Source: Fidelibacterota bacterium (GTDB lineage: Bacteria > Marinisomatota > Marinisomatia > Marinisomatales > UBA1611). From it: DNA of 64,000 nt. The position numbers and the translations under genes are program-made. Below are positions 9,235 to 17,672 of the stretch, piece after piece. The notes under the pieces are model-generated. The model did no database searches. It was not told where the DNA came from and saw only the letters and a list, made by a program, of their open reading frames with translations. How positions within the stretch are numbered: position 1 is the stretch's first letter; each line of letters starts with the position of its first letter. The stretch covers positions 1 through 64,000 of the forward strand of contig PBAR01000009.1 of the NCBI GenBank assembly GCA_002718285.1, read 5' to 3'.

Positions 9235-9948
9235 ATGATTTTAATCATAGGAGGATCAAAAGGATTGGGCAAAGAAATATCAAAGAGATTCTCAGTCTCA
9301 AAAAAAGTTATCGCCATCGCAAGAAGTGTTAATAATGAAGAAATAAATAATATTAAATATATAAAATACGATATTAACCAACCAAATGAAAAAATTTTAG
9401 ATGAAAATTTAGTAAATAAAAAATTCGATGCAGTTTTTTTTACTGTTGGACTAATGGATATTAAAGATGAGATAGCATGTGAGGATACAATTTCACATAA
9501 TATTTTAAATACTAATTTTTTGTCTATAACAAGGTTTGTAAGATATTTACTAAATCAAAATAAGTTAAACGATAATTCATTACTATGCTTTTGTTCTTCA
9601 GTTACAACTTTCTTGCCAAGAGATAAAAACGTTTTTTATAGCTCTTCTAAAGTAAGTTTAAATAATTATGTAAGATCGCTTGAATATTTTTTTTTAAAAA
9701 ATAATTATAATGTTAGAGTAGTTAATTTAATTTTAGGTTATTTGTCATCAAATATGATGGAAGAAAATAATAAAACTCCTTTACTAAGAAGTTTGTCGAC
9801 CAAATCTCTAGCAGAAAAGATATTTAAAAATTATAAAAATATGGGTGGTGAAATAATTTTACCGAAATATTGGATTTTAATAAAATTTATTATATTTTTT
9901 ATGCCTAAAAAACTTATAATTTTTATAATCAAAAAATTAAAAGTATAA
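9235..9948 (+). CDS. DprE2-like short-chain dehydrogenase (keto-sugar reductase)
   Basis: A classical SDR of 237 aa. The cofactor motif GGSKGLG is at residues 6-12, Ser121/Ser122 form the catalytic serine region, and Tyr135/Lys139 make the YSSSK pair. The C-terminal tail after residue ~200 (ILPKYW then FFMPKKLI) matches the proline-lysine, membrane-proximal tail typical of DprE2. It lies divergently next to the UbiA-like and DprE1-like genes. The inferred role is reduction of the 2'-keto polyprenylphosphoryl pentose to the arabino form. It ends exactly where the converging FkbM gene ends (9948/9949), with no spacer. Confidence 0.8.
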   Translation: MILIIGGSKGLGKEISKRFSVSKKVIAIARSVNNEEINNIKYIKYDINQPNEKILDENLVNKKFDAVFFTVGLMDIKDEIACEDTISHNILNTNFLSITRFVRYLLNQNKLNDNSLLCFCSSVTTFLPRDKNVFYSSSKVSLNNYVRSLEYFFLKNNYNVRVVNLILGYLSSNMMEENNKTPLLRSLSTKSLAEKIFKNYKNMGGEIILPKYWILIKFIIFFMPKKLIIFIIKKLKV

Positions 9949-10719
9949 TTATTTATTAATATAAATTTTATTTTTATTAAAATAAACAAGATCTGCAAAG
10001 AAAACTAAACCTTCGAATAAATTATTGTTTGCAGTGGATATAGCGCAAAACCGAAAATCGTATGGTAGCAAGTTTTTTTCTAAATCACTAAATGTTAAAT
10101 ATTTTTCATAAACATCATCAAACATTATTTCTGCTTCTACGAATGAAACGACATTATTTTTAAAAATATTTTCACAACCTTTTAAAACTTTATCTTCATA
10201 TCCCTGGGTATCAATTTTTAATATGTCTATGTTATTTAAATTATTTTTTTTGCAATATTCATCGAGAGTTATAATATTAACTGTTTCTATACTCTTCGTG
10301 TATCCATCATTAGATGTATTGAATTGTTTGCTTCTTTTTTTTAGCCATTCTGAATTTGGATTAAGTTTATTAAATGATGAGCTTCCACTTTTTGCAGTGA
10401 TATATAAATTTTTTTTCTCTAATAAATCTCCTACTCCAAAATTATTTATTGTAATAGTATTATCAGATTGGTATTTATTTTTAAGATTTATAAATTCATC
10501 TTTATTTGGTTCAAATGAGTGAATTTCCGCATTCGGAAAAATTTTTTTAAATCTTTCAATAGATTGACCTTTATTTGCTCCAACATCAAATATTATAGGA
10601 TTTTTATTTATTTTAATTTTATAAATATCATCAAAGGACAAATTATTTTTTAATTCAGGATTTTTTCTTTTTATTTCAATACTAAACTTGTTTAAAATTG
10701 ATCTAATTAGTTTTTTCAT
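9949..10719 (-). CDS. FkbM family methyltransferase
   Basis: A SAM-dependent O-methyltransferase of 256 aa in the FkbM family, common in glycan loci. The SAM motif IFDVGANKGQS lies at about 38-48 and is followed by HSFEPNKDEF. The family's downstream block ILKIDTQGYEDKVLKG is near residues 165-180. It probably methylates a sugar hydroxyl of the surface polysaccharide. It stands alone on this strand between two forward modules, with a 58-base divergent gap to the FMN dehydrogenase gene. A second FkbM gene lies at 49842. Confidence 0.87.
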   Translation of the reverse strand: MKKLIRSILNKFSIEIKRKNPELKNNLSFDDIYKIKINKNPIIFDVGANKGQSIERFKKIFPNAEIHSFEPNKDEFINLKNKYQSDNTITINNFGVGDLLEKKNLYITAKSGSSSFNKLNPNSEWLKKRSKQFNTSNDGYTKSIETVNIITLDEYCKKNNLNNIDILKIDTQGYEDKVLKGCENIFKNNVVSFVEAEIMFDDVYEKYLTFSDLEKNLLPYDFRFCAISTANNNLFEGLVFFADLVYFNKNKIYINK

Positions 10720-10777
10720 AAACTATTTTATATTTTATTTATTAGGTATATAAAATACAAATAATTTAAATATTTTA

Positions 10778-11809
10778 ATGAAAATAAAATTTACTACAAT
10801 AAGAGAAGCTGAGAGTTTAGCAAAAAAAAAAATAAGAAAAGGTACATTTAATTGGCTTGCTAGTGGGGCTGAAGACGATACAACTACAAAATTAAATTCA
10901 ACTTATCTAGATAAAATAAAAATTTATCCAAAAGTTTTTGCTAAAAATTTTAATTTTTCATTGAAAACAAAATTTTTAAATTGTGAGATAAGTTCACCAG
11001 TTTTGTTATCTCCAATGGGGCACCAGGCTCAGTTTCATAAATTTGGAGAATTAGAAATGGCAAAGGGCGTAAATTTTGCTAATTCTGTCAGTTTTTTTAG
11101 TACCCAAAGTAGATATGCTTTTAATGAAATAAGAAAAAAAAATCCAAATGCAAAAATGATATGGCAAATTTTTTTATTTGGAAATAAAGATTGGATATTA
11201 AATGAAATCAAAAGAGCTGAAAATTATGGAAGTGAAGCAATAGCCTTGTGTCTTGATGCTCCAGTAAGATCACATAGATTTAAAGATAGAGAAAGCAGAT
11301 ATGATGCAAGAAAATATGGTAAAATGAGAAAGCTAAGTCAAAACCCCTCATTTGCATTAAGATATGATTGGAATATTATAAAATGGATAAAGTCAAAAAC
11401 AAAAAAGCCGCTTATTTTAAAAGGTATACTAAACGTTCAAGATGCTTATAAGGCGAAGAAGCATAATATAGATATATTATGGATATCAAATCATGGTGGA
11501 AGAATGTTTAACTCGGGAATTTCCTCTGGAGAAGCACTTAAAAATATTCGAGAGAAAATTGGAAAAAAAGCAACTATTATTGTTGACGGAGGTGTTACAA
11601 AAGGTTCAGACGTTATAAAATATCTTTGTTTAGGAGCAAATTTTGTTGGAATTGGAAAACCAGCTATATATGGACTTATATTAAACGGACATAAAGGCGT
11701 AAAACAAATATTTGATATTTTAAAAAGCGAGCTAGAGACCGCTTCACTTAATGGTGGTTTTAAAAACTTAAAAGATTTCAATCTAAAAAGAATAGCTTTA
11801 AAAAAATGA
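10778..11809 (+). CDS. FMN-dependent alpha-hydroxy-acid dehydrogenase (LldD/glycolate oxidase family)
   Basis: A TIM-barrel flavoprotein that oxidises 2-hydroxy acids to 2-oxo acids. The N-terminal segment runs from the typical ADD-like region (ASGAEDDTT, 24-32) through LSPMGHQAQ. The catalytic SNHGGR block has His239 and Arg242, and the FMN-phosphate region IIVDGGVTKGSDVIK follows. At 343 aa it is slightly short for the family. It heads a tightly coupled operon and overlaps the CMP-sugar synthetase by four bases. In this setting the substrate is more likely a sugar-derived hydroxy acid than lactate. That is inference; respiration of lactate or glycolate is the alternative. Confidence 0.85.
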   Translation: MKIKFTTIREAESLAKKKIRKGTFNWLASGAEDDTTTKLNSTYLDKIKIYPKVFAKNFNFSLKTKFLNCEISSPVLLSPMGHQAQFHKFGELEMAKGVNFANSVSFFSTQSRYAFNEIRKKNPNAKMIWQIFLFGNKDWILNEIKRAENYGSEAIALCLDAPVRSHRFKDRESRYDARKYGKMRKLSQNPSFALRYDWNIIKWIKSKTKKPLILKGILNVQDAYKAKKHNIDILWISNHGGRMFNSGISSGEALKNIREKIGKKATIIVDGGVTKGSDVIKYLCLGANFVGIGKPAIYGLILNGHKGVKQIFDILKSELETASLNGGFKNLKDFNLKRIALKK

Positions 11810-12522
11810 AAAATCTAAAAACAATTTGTATTATTCCAGCAAGAGGGGGGTCAAAAAGTATTAAGTTAAAAAATTTAAGATTACTAAGTGGCAAGCCACT
11901 AATTTATTATCCTATAAAAGCGGCGTTGGATAGTAAAGTTTGTGATAAAATTTTAGTTTCAACTGATCACAAAAAAATTGCTGATGTAGCAAAACTATAT
12001 GGTGCAGAGGTACCATTTTTTAGACAAAAAAAATATTCTAAAGACTTAGTTACTACAGAGGAGACTTTAAAAAATGCTCTTAAGCAAGCTGAAAATTATT
12101 ATGGTATCAAATTTGATATTTGTATATTTTTGACTTGTACAAATCTTTTCCGTAAAGTTTCATGGATTAAGTATGCTGTAAATTACTTAAAACAAAATAA
12201 AAATTATGACAGTGTATTTGCTGTACATCACATATACAGACACTTTTGGCATTATAAAAACAATAAGCCAAAAAAAGTTCTGCCCTGGATGAAAAAATAC
12301 ACGTCAAGGCAGATAGCCCCAAAACTATTTCAAGAACAAACCGGATTAACATGTGCAACTCGATCTAAATTTTGGAGAAACGGCAAAAGAATTGGAAAAA
12401 AGACACATTTTATAATTAATAATGACCCAATCACATGTATAGATATCAACTCAGAGATAGAATTGGTTTTAGCCGATTCAATAATGAAATATTTAAAGAA
12501 AAATAAGATCAAATACTTTTAA
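11806..12522 (+). CDS. CMP-sugar (acylneuraminate/KDO-type) cytidylyltransferase
   Basis: A NeuA/KdsB-type nucleotidyltransferase of 238 aa that activates a 2-keto-3-deoxy sugar acid with CTP. The nucleotide-binding motif IIPARGGSKSIKLKNL spans residues 8-23. KPLIYYPIKAAL and VSTDHKKIADVA follow in the family order. It shares four bases with the upstream FMN enzyme. The same operon encodes a DAHP/KDO8P-type synthase rather than a NeuB, so its substrate is probably that enzyme's product or a modified form. A second cytidylyltransferase is at 38366. Confidence 0.85.
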   Translation: MKNLKTICIIPARGGSKSIKLKNLRLLSGKPLIYYPIKAALDSKVCDKILVSTDHKKIADVAKLYGAEVPFFRQKKYSKDLVTTEETLKNALKQAENYYGIKFDICIFLTCTNLFRKVSWIKYAVNYLKQNKNYDSVFAVHHIYRHFWHYKNNKPKKVLPWMKKYTSRQIAPKLFQEQTGLTCATRSKFWRNGKRIGKKTHFIINNDPITCIDINSEIELVLADSIMKYLKKNKIKYF

Positions 12523-12527
12523 AGGAG
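12521..12527 (+). promoter_or_regulatory. Shine-Dalgarno site of the Gfo/Idh gene
   Basis: AAAGGAG lies seven bases before the ATG at 12535 and overlaps the previous stop codon. It stands out because clear ribosome-binding sites are nearly absent elsewhere in the window; most genes here start by overlap or with an A/T-rich leader. Confidence 0.7.
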
Positions 12528-12534
12528 TGAAATA

Positions 12535-13542
12535 ATGAATGTTGTAATTGTTGGATTAGGAAGCATAGGTGAATATTATCTAGAAATTATTCCTAAAATA
12601 GTCAAAAAAAGCAATATTCTTGTTATAGAAAAGGCAAAATTAAAAAAAAGTAAAAGATATACTCAAACTTCTTTCAATGAGATTTTAAAAAAAAAAATTA
12701 ATATAGACTACGCAATTATATGTACACCTTCAGGTTTGCATTTTAAACATGCATCTTTTTTTTTAAAAAAAAAGTGCGATGTTCTTATTGAAAAACCTTT
12801 TGTGCTAAAACTAAATCATGCAAATGAACTTATTTCTATAGCTAATAAGAATAATTTGAAGTGTTGGACTACGCTGCAAAATAGATACAATTTAGCTACA
12901 AAAAAACTTAAGAAAGAAATAAACAAAAAAACTATAGGCAAAGTTAATCTTGTAGACTGTGTTCTTTTTTGGAATAGAGAAGCTACTTACTATAAAAATA
13001 GTGGATGGAGAGGCAAATTTTCTCTTGATGGGGGAGTTTTAACAAATCAAGCAATTCACTTATTGGATATGCTTATATACGTATTTGGTCCTATAAAATA
13101 TTTTGATGCAATGGCAAGTTATAATAAATCAAAGTTAGAAGCCGAGGATTTAATAATTATAAATTTTAAACATAAAAATGGAATTCTTTCTTCTTTTAAA
13201 GCAACAACTAGAGCTAATAGAAATTATAGAACAGCTATAGATGTTATAGGTTCTAAGGGAAGATATATAGTTAAAGGTATTGCTTTAAATACATTTAACA
13301 TATTTACAAAAAATTATATTTTTGAGGATAAGAAAAATTCACAAAAATTTAATGATGGAAAGGGATTTGGTCACTTGGAAGTTTTAAGAGAGTTTTTATC
13401 CTCTAAAAAGAAATCTTCTCAAAACCTTGAAATATCAAAAAATATATATGTGTTGGAGGTTATCCACTCAATTTATAATTTGATTAAAAATAGAAAAAAA
13501 TATAATAAGATTAAGAATATTAATAGCCCCCTTGGAAAATGA
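12535..13542 (+). CDS. Gfo/Idh/MocA family NAD(P)-dependent oxidoreductase
   Basis: The 335-aa protein has an N-terminal Rossmann fold (VIVGLGSIGEYY from residue 3), the AIICTPSGLHF nucleotide-binding segment and the family hallmark EKPF near residue 95. The C-terminal alpha/beta domain includes a conserved GGVLTNQAIHLLDM stretch. Such enzymes oxidise or reduce sugar hydroxyls, often at C3 of a nucleotide sugar or at a keto acid. It has the only strong Shine-Dalgarno site seen in this operon and overlaps the aldolase-type synthase gene by four bases. The substrate cannot be assigned. Confidence 0.86.
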   Translation: MNVVIVGLGSIGEYYLEIIPKIVKKSNILVIEKAKLKKSKRYTQTSFNEILKKKINIDYAIICTPSGLHFKHASFFLKKKCDVLIEKPFVLKLNHANELISIANKNNLKCWTTLQNRYNLATKKLKKEINKKTIGKVNLVDCVLFWNREATYYKNSGWRGKFSLDGGVLTNQAIHLLDMLIYVFGPIKYFDAMASYNKSKLEAEDLIIINFKHKNGILSSFKATTRANRNYRTAIDVIGSKGRYIVKGIALNTFNIFTKNYIFEDKKNSQKFNDGKGFGHLEVLREFLSSKKKSSQNLEISKNIYVLEVIHSIYNLIKNRKKYNKIKNINSPLGK

Positions 13543-14444
13543 AAAATAATTTAAAAGTACCTTATCTTAGTAACAAAGAGCCCACTAAAGATATTACACA
13601 GGATGATATAAATTATAAATTACCAAAAGTTACTAGTAAAAAAGAAGTTTTAGTTAAGGTATCTAAAGATATTGTTTTTTCAAAAAAAACATTGCCCATA
13701 ATAGCTGGACCAAATGGAGTAGAGTCTAGGGAATTAATATTTAAAGTTGCGAAGTATTTAAAAAAAATTGGAATAAAAATAATCAGAGGTCATGCTTACA
13801 AACCTTTAACATTTCCATATAGATCCAATCAATATAAGGAGTCTCTTGAAGTAGGAATGGATTGGATGGATGAGGTGAAAAAATATTTAGGAATGAGTGT
13901 TGTTACAGAATTAACTGAAATTAAACATTTAGAAAGGGTACAAAGGACTTCTGATATTCTTCAAATAGGTTCAAGAAACATGCAAAATCTTGAACTTCTA
14001 AAAGAAGCTGCAAAAACTAATTTACCAATAATTTTAAAAAGGCATTTTGGAGCTAGTTTACGAGATATGCTTGGCGCAGCAGAACATATTTTAGTCGAAG
14101 GTAACAGTAAATTAATTTTGTGCGAAAGAGGAGTGTCAAGTCCACATACTCATAGAATCACATCAAGATTTATGTTAGATGTCCAAGCTATTGTAGCGTT
14201 AAAAGAGTTAGTAAAATTTCCTGTAATATCAGATCCAAGCCATGCTTCTTTCTGGGCACCTTGGGTTCCTAGTCTTGTTTACTCATCTATAGCAGCAGGT
14301 TGTGATGGTTTAATAATTGAGATGCATCCTGACCCAAAGAAATCGGCTGTAGATCCTTTGCAGCCTTTAAATTTTAAGAAATTTAAAGAAGTTTTAGTTA
14401 AATCAAAAAAATTATCAAAATTTTTTAATAAAAATATTATTTAA
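13539..14444 (+). CDS. DAHP/KDO8P-synthase family PEP-condensing enzyme with Asn at the metal-Cys site
   Basis: The 301-aa protein aligns with type I-beta DAHP synthases and KDO8P synthases, which condense phosphoenolpyruvate with a sugar phosphate. Visible family blocks are IAGPNGVES (55-63), LQIGSRNMQNLELL (141-154), ILKRHFGA (165-172), LILCERGV (192-199), SDPSHAS (231-237) and IIEMHPDP (259-266). Metal ligands His235, Glu261 and Asp272 are retained. The Cys of GPC(S/A)xES is Asn59, as in metal-independent KDO8P synthases, and the KPRTSPYSFQG block reads KPLTFPYRSNQY. It probably makes a specialised 3-deoxy-2-ulosonic acid rather than serving aromatic synthesis, since the next genes encode an AroE-like and an RmlC-like protein. 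Confidence 0.85.
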   Translation: MKNNLKVPYLSNKEPTKDITQDDINYKLPKVTSKKEVLVKVSKDIVFSKKTLPIIAGPNGVESRELIFKVAKYLKKIGIKIIRGHAYKPLTFPYRSNQYKESLEVGMDWMDEVKKYLGMSVVTELTEIKHLERVQRTSDILQIGSRNMQNLELLKEAAKTNLPIILKRHFGASLRDMLGAAEHILVEGNSKLILCERGVSSPHTHRITSRFMLDVQAIVALKELVKFPVISDPSHASFWAPWVPSLVYSSIAAGCDGLIIEMHPDPKKSAVDPLQPLNFKKFKEVLVKSKKLSKFFNKNII

Positions 14445-14449
14445 CATCA

Positions 14450-15232
14450 ATGTTTTGCCATATAATTGGTTTCCCGCTTAAGAAACCCAGATCAGTAAAG
14501 TTATGGACTGAATTTTTTAAACAAAAAAAAATTAATATAAATATGTCAGCTCTTGAGGTTCATCCAAATAATTTTGTGAAAGAGATTACTAGGTTAAAAA
14601 AAGATAACCATTTTTTAGGTAGTGCTATAACTATGCCGTATAAAGAAAAAATAATTAAACATGTAATATATGGTAACCAAATATCAAAATATTCAAAATC
14701 AATTAATTTAATAATTAAAAATAAAAAATCAGAATTAGTTGGTTATAATACAGATGTTTTAGGAGCTTTAAAATCCTTAGAAAAAGTTAAAAAAAAAAAT
14801 ATTATTATTTATGGATTTGGAGGGACAGGAAAACCCTTGTTTTATATATTAAAAAAAAAATATAAAAGTAGCAAATTTTTGATCATCTCTTCGAAAAAAC
14901 AGGTTAATATTAAAAAGTTTAAAAATGTTATTGTAAAAAAAAAAATACAAAAAGAAGATCTTTTTAATTTGGATTTATTTATAAATTGTAGCCCATTAGG
15001 AAGTGATTTAAAAAAAAAATTTATTAAAATGTCTCCTTTAAATAGAATTCATTTTAAGCAAATAAATAAAAAAGTTTTTATTTTTGATATTGTTTACAAG
15101 CCAAAAAAAACATTATTAAATAAAATTTGTAATGATTATGGTATAAAATATTTAAATGGAATTAAAATGAATACTATACAAGCAGCTGAAGCTTTAAAAT
15201 ATATATCTTTAAAATTAAAAAAAATAAGATGA
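14450..15232 (+). CDS. Shikimate-dehydrogenase-like (AroE family) oxidoreductase
   Basis: A 260-aa protein with the AroE two-domain order. The substrate-domain block AITMPYKEK contains the catalytic Lys65, and VGYNTDVLGALKSL holds Asp102, the other catalytic residue. The nucleotide loop is YGFGGTGK (114-121). MNTIQAAEAL near the C-terminus matches the AroE MLxxQA region. The N-terminal shikimate-carboxylate motif (SxS in AroE) is altered to GFPLKKPRS, arguing for a different substrate. It follows the DAHP-type synthase by five bases and overlaps the RmlC-like gene by four. I infer a carbasugar or ulosonic-acid reduction, comparable to the aminoquinate dehydrogenases of aminoshikimate pathways. 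Confidence 0.82.
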   Translation: MFCHIIGFPLKKPRSVKLWTEFFKQKKININMSALEVHPNNFVKEITRLKKDNHFLGSAITMPYKEKIIKHVIYGNQISKYSKSINLIIKNKKSELVGYNTDVLGALKSLEKVKKKNIIIYGFGGTGKPLFYILKKKYKSSKFLIISSKKQVNIKKFKNVIVKKKIQKEDLFNLDLFINCSPLGSDLKKKFIKMSPLNRIHFKQINKKVFIFDIVYKPKKTLLNKICNDYGIKYLNGIKMNTIQAAEALKYISLKLKKIR

Positions 15233-15711
15233 GTAGAAATAAAATAAAAATTTTTCACGATACAAGATTTAAAGATAAAAGGGGTTATTTATGGACATCT
15301 TGGAAGAAAAATAAAATTAAACTAAGATTTAATCATGATAAATTTGCTGTCTCAAAAAAAAACGTTTTTAGAGGTTTGCATTATGATAATAAAACTTGGA
15401 AACTAGTTAGTTGTGTTTATGGAAAAATTTTTCTTGTAATTGTAAATTTAGATAAAAAATCAAAAAATTATTTTGATTGTAAGAAATTATATTTAGATCA
15501 CAAAAAAAATTTAACTATATTAATTCCACCTGGCTTTGCTAATGGTCATTTATGTTTATCTAAAGAATGTGTTTTTCATTATAAACTAAGCTATCCAGGA
15601 AAATATGCCGATGTTAAAAGTCAAAAAACATTACTATTCAACGATGAAAGATTAAATATTAAATGGCCAATTAAAGAAAAATTTATTTTAAGTAGTAGAG
15701 ATCAAGGATAA
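15229..15711 (+). CDS. RmlC-like sugar 3,5-epimerase (cupin)
   Basis: The 160-aa protein resembles dTDP-4-dehydrorhamnose 3,5-epimerase. It has the active-site block FRGLHYD with His51, then KLV with Lys58. IPPGFANGHLCLS corresponds to the PxGFAHGF motif, and FHYKLSYPGKYAD corresponds to the region carrying the catalytic Tyr. The C-terminal NIKWPI element is also typical. No dTDP-glucose synthetase or 4,6-dehydratase is adjacent, so it may act on a keto sugar made by this operon instead of dTDP-rhamnose precursors. It overlaps the AroE-like gene by four bases. Confidence 0.85.
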   Translation: MSRNKIKIFHDTRFKDKRGYLWTSWKKNKIKLRFNHDKFAVSKKNVFRGLHYDNKTWKLVSCVYGKIFLVIVNLDKKSKNYFDCKKLYLDHKKNLTILIPPGFANGHLCLSKECVFHYKLSYPGKYADVKSQKTLLFNDERLNIKWPIKEKFILSSRDQG

Positions 15712-15714
15712 ATA

Positions 15715-16770
15715 ATGGAACTCTCTATTTTAATTCCAACATTAAATAGAACAAATTTTTTAAAAAAAATATTAACTTATTATTCTAAAATAAATTTAAA
15801 TGCATATGTTTATATATTAGACAGTTCAATTGATGATATTGCAAACGAAAATCAAATATTAATAAAAAAAATTAACAATGAAAATTTTAAGTATCACAAA
15901 ATTTTCGGAAAAAGTTGCCAAGTTCAAAAAAAAATTATGCCTCAAATAACAACTAAATATTGTGTTTTTTCAGGAGATGATGATTATTTTTGTAAACAAG
16001 GTTTAGAAGATACAATTAATTTCTTAAATGAAAACAATGATTTTATTGCTGCTCATGGAAAAATATTACATGTTACTTTTGAAAATAATGATCAAAATTC
16101 AATTATTGATGTATCTAACTACAAACCTCTTGGATTTGATAACTGTCAAGAAAAATCAATTGATAGACTAATTTTTACTTTTAAAAAATATCAAACATCA
16201 ACTTTTTCAATACATAGAACAGAATCATATATGCAATTAATGAGTTATATTGATGAAAATATTAACCAAATTCAATCTATTGAAATGAAGTATGAAAATA
16301 TTTTTAACGATGAGTTATTACCAAATTTTTTGTCTTGTTGTTTTGGAAAAAATAAATTTATTGATAAACTTTATATGATTAGAACATCAGTATTTTCTCC
16401 TAGAGATAAAAATTTTTTCTCTCAAAAAAAAATATATGATTATTTTACAAATAAAAAAGGTAAAGAAACTATAAAAAAAATTAAAAAAATCTTAACTAAG
16501 GAAATAACAATTTTAGATAAAAATAATTTATTTGAAAATGAAAAAATTATAGACGAAGAAATAAATAAGTTTATTAAAAAAAATTATCTTAATCATAAAA
16601 AATATATTTTTTTAAAAATTCAAAATATAATAATTTACATTTTAAAAAAAATTAAACTTTACGAAATTATAAAAAAATATTTTAAAAAGAAAACTTATAG
16701 TTTTGATATCTTTAATGATAAAAAATATAAAGACCAATTTAAAATTTTTTATAATTTTATTTTATATTAA
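15715..16770 (+). CDS. Family 2-like glycosyltransferase (TIGR00180-type)
   Basis: The 351-aa protein starts with ELSILIPTLNRTNFL, the usual opening of GT-A glycosyltransferases. It carries SGDDDYF near residue 84-90 as the metal/nucleotide-binding acidic motif. The long C-terminal region is Lys/Ile-rich and lacks clear membrane helices except a hydrophobic patch near residue 310. It ends the module D operon and may transfer the CMP-activated sugar made by it. Its 3' end overlaps the converging dioxygenase gene by four bases. Confidence 0.8.
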   Translation: MELSILIPTLNRTNFLKKILTYYSKINLNAYVYILDSSIDDIANENQILIKKINNENFKYHKIFGKSCQVQKKIMPQITTKYCVFSGDDDYFCKQGLEDTINFLNENNDFIAAHGKILHVTFENNDQNSIIDVSNYKPLGFDNCQEKSIDRLIFTFKKYQTSTFSIHRTESYMQLMSYIDENINQIQSIEMKYENIFNDELLPNFLSCCFGKNKFIDKLYMIRTSVFSPRDKNFFSQKKIYDYFTNKKGKETIKKIKKILTKEITILDKNNLFENEKIIDEEINKFIKKNYLNHKKYIFLKIQNIIIYILKKIKLYEIIKKYFKKKTYSFDIFNDKKYKDQFKIFYNFILY

Positions 16771-17672
16771 AGTTTAATTATATTAATTGACTTAGATGTA
16801 TAATGACTAAATATATTTTTTTTTTCTGAGTATTTTTCATTTTCAAATTGCCCAGAATCAACTATTTCATCAAAACCTAATTCAGGTATAAATTTTCTAT
16901 ATTCTTTAATCCTTGATAACGGTGGGTTATTGTATTTATCTACAAAAACAGTAGAGTCTATGGATATTCTTATTTTTGAATTTCTATTTCTATTAGTGTT
17001 ATGTATCATAGCATAATCAGAAATATAAATATTTCCAGGTTTAGGTAAGAATTTTATTTTTTTATAATGATCCATTACCCATTTCATTTTTAAATATGAC
17101 TCTGATCTAACTAAATATTTTTCATCAAATTGTTTTGGCTCATAAAATAATAGATTATTGTTTTTGTAATCACCAAAAATTGGTGCAAAACAATTCATTC
17201 CCCAAGGCCCTTCAACCCAAGCATCAGAATGAGCGTGGGATGTATTTAAACCTCTATTTAAGTTATCTTTAAGGTCTTTACCAAATTTTATTCTAATATT
17301 AGGAGTCATTCTAAAGAATCTTAATTCTTTTGGCGCTACATTAGTCATTTCTTTAATAATTTCACACCAAGTTTTTAATAATAGATTATACTCTAAATTA
17401 TATTCTCTTTTTGGAACAACTGCACCGTTAGGTGTAACATTTTTTCTATATGATTTTTTTTTTTCAATTTTTTTTAAAAAATAGTTATCATTTTCTTGGT
17501 AATTTATATTGAATGCTTTTGAAATATAAGATTTTAAAAATATTTGAAATTTCTTATTCAAATATTTTGGAATTTTATATTCTAAAATTAATGGATGTTT
17601 AAACTTTAAATTCCATTTTTTTTTTAATGAAGCCATTCTATTTATTCTATAATTTAAATTTTTACCGATCAT
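16767..17672 (-). CDS. Fe(II)/2-oxoglutarate-dependent dioxygenase-like protein, copy A
   Basis: I recognise the double-stranded beta-helix dioxygenase signature rather than a named family. It has His148-x-Asp150 (HSD), a distal His224 and Arg235 placed as H-x10-R, matching the iron triad and the 2-oxoglutarate-binding Arg of TauD/PhyH-type enzymes. PNGAVVPK (81-88) and IRIKF (126-130) are shared with the two upstream paralogues. The length is 301 aa. It is the last of three consecutive genes with overlapping ends. A sugar or lipid hydroxylase is likely; halogenase activity is unlikely because the Asp is kept. Confidence 0.78.
   Translation of the reverse strand: MIGKNLNYRINRMASLKKKWNLKFKHPLILEYKIPKYLNKKFQIFLKSYISKAFNINYQENDNYFLKKIEKKKSYRKNVTPNGAVVPKREYNLEYNLLLKTWCEIIKEMTNVAPKELRFFRMTPNIRIKFGKDLKDNLNRGLNTSHAHSDAWVEGPWGMNCFAPIFGDYKNNNLLFYEPKQFDEKYLVRSESYLKMKWVMDHYKKIKFLPKPGNIYISDYAMIHNTNRNRNSKIRISIDSTVFVDKYNNPPLSRIKEYRKFIPELGFDEIVDSGQFENEKYSEKKNIFSHYTSKSINIIKL

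Noticed and set aside
11491..11781. 96-codon reverse ORF within the FMN dehydrogenase gene
   Set aside because: It lies opposite the catalytic HGGR and FMN region of a well-supported gene; it is a shadow.
13539..15232. Housekeeping shikimate pathway genes (aroF/aroE)
   Set aside because: Altered active-site motifs and an operon with CMP-sugar synthetase and epimerase genes argue for a glycan role.
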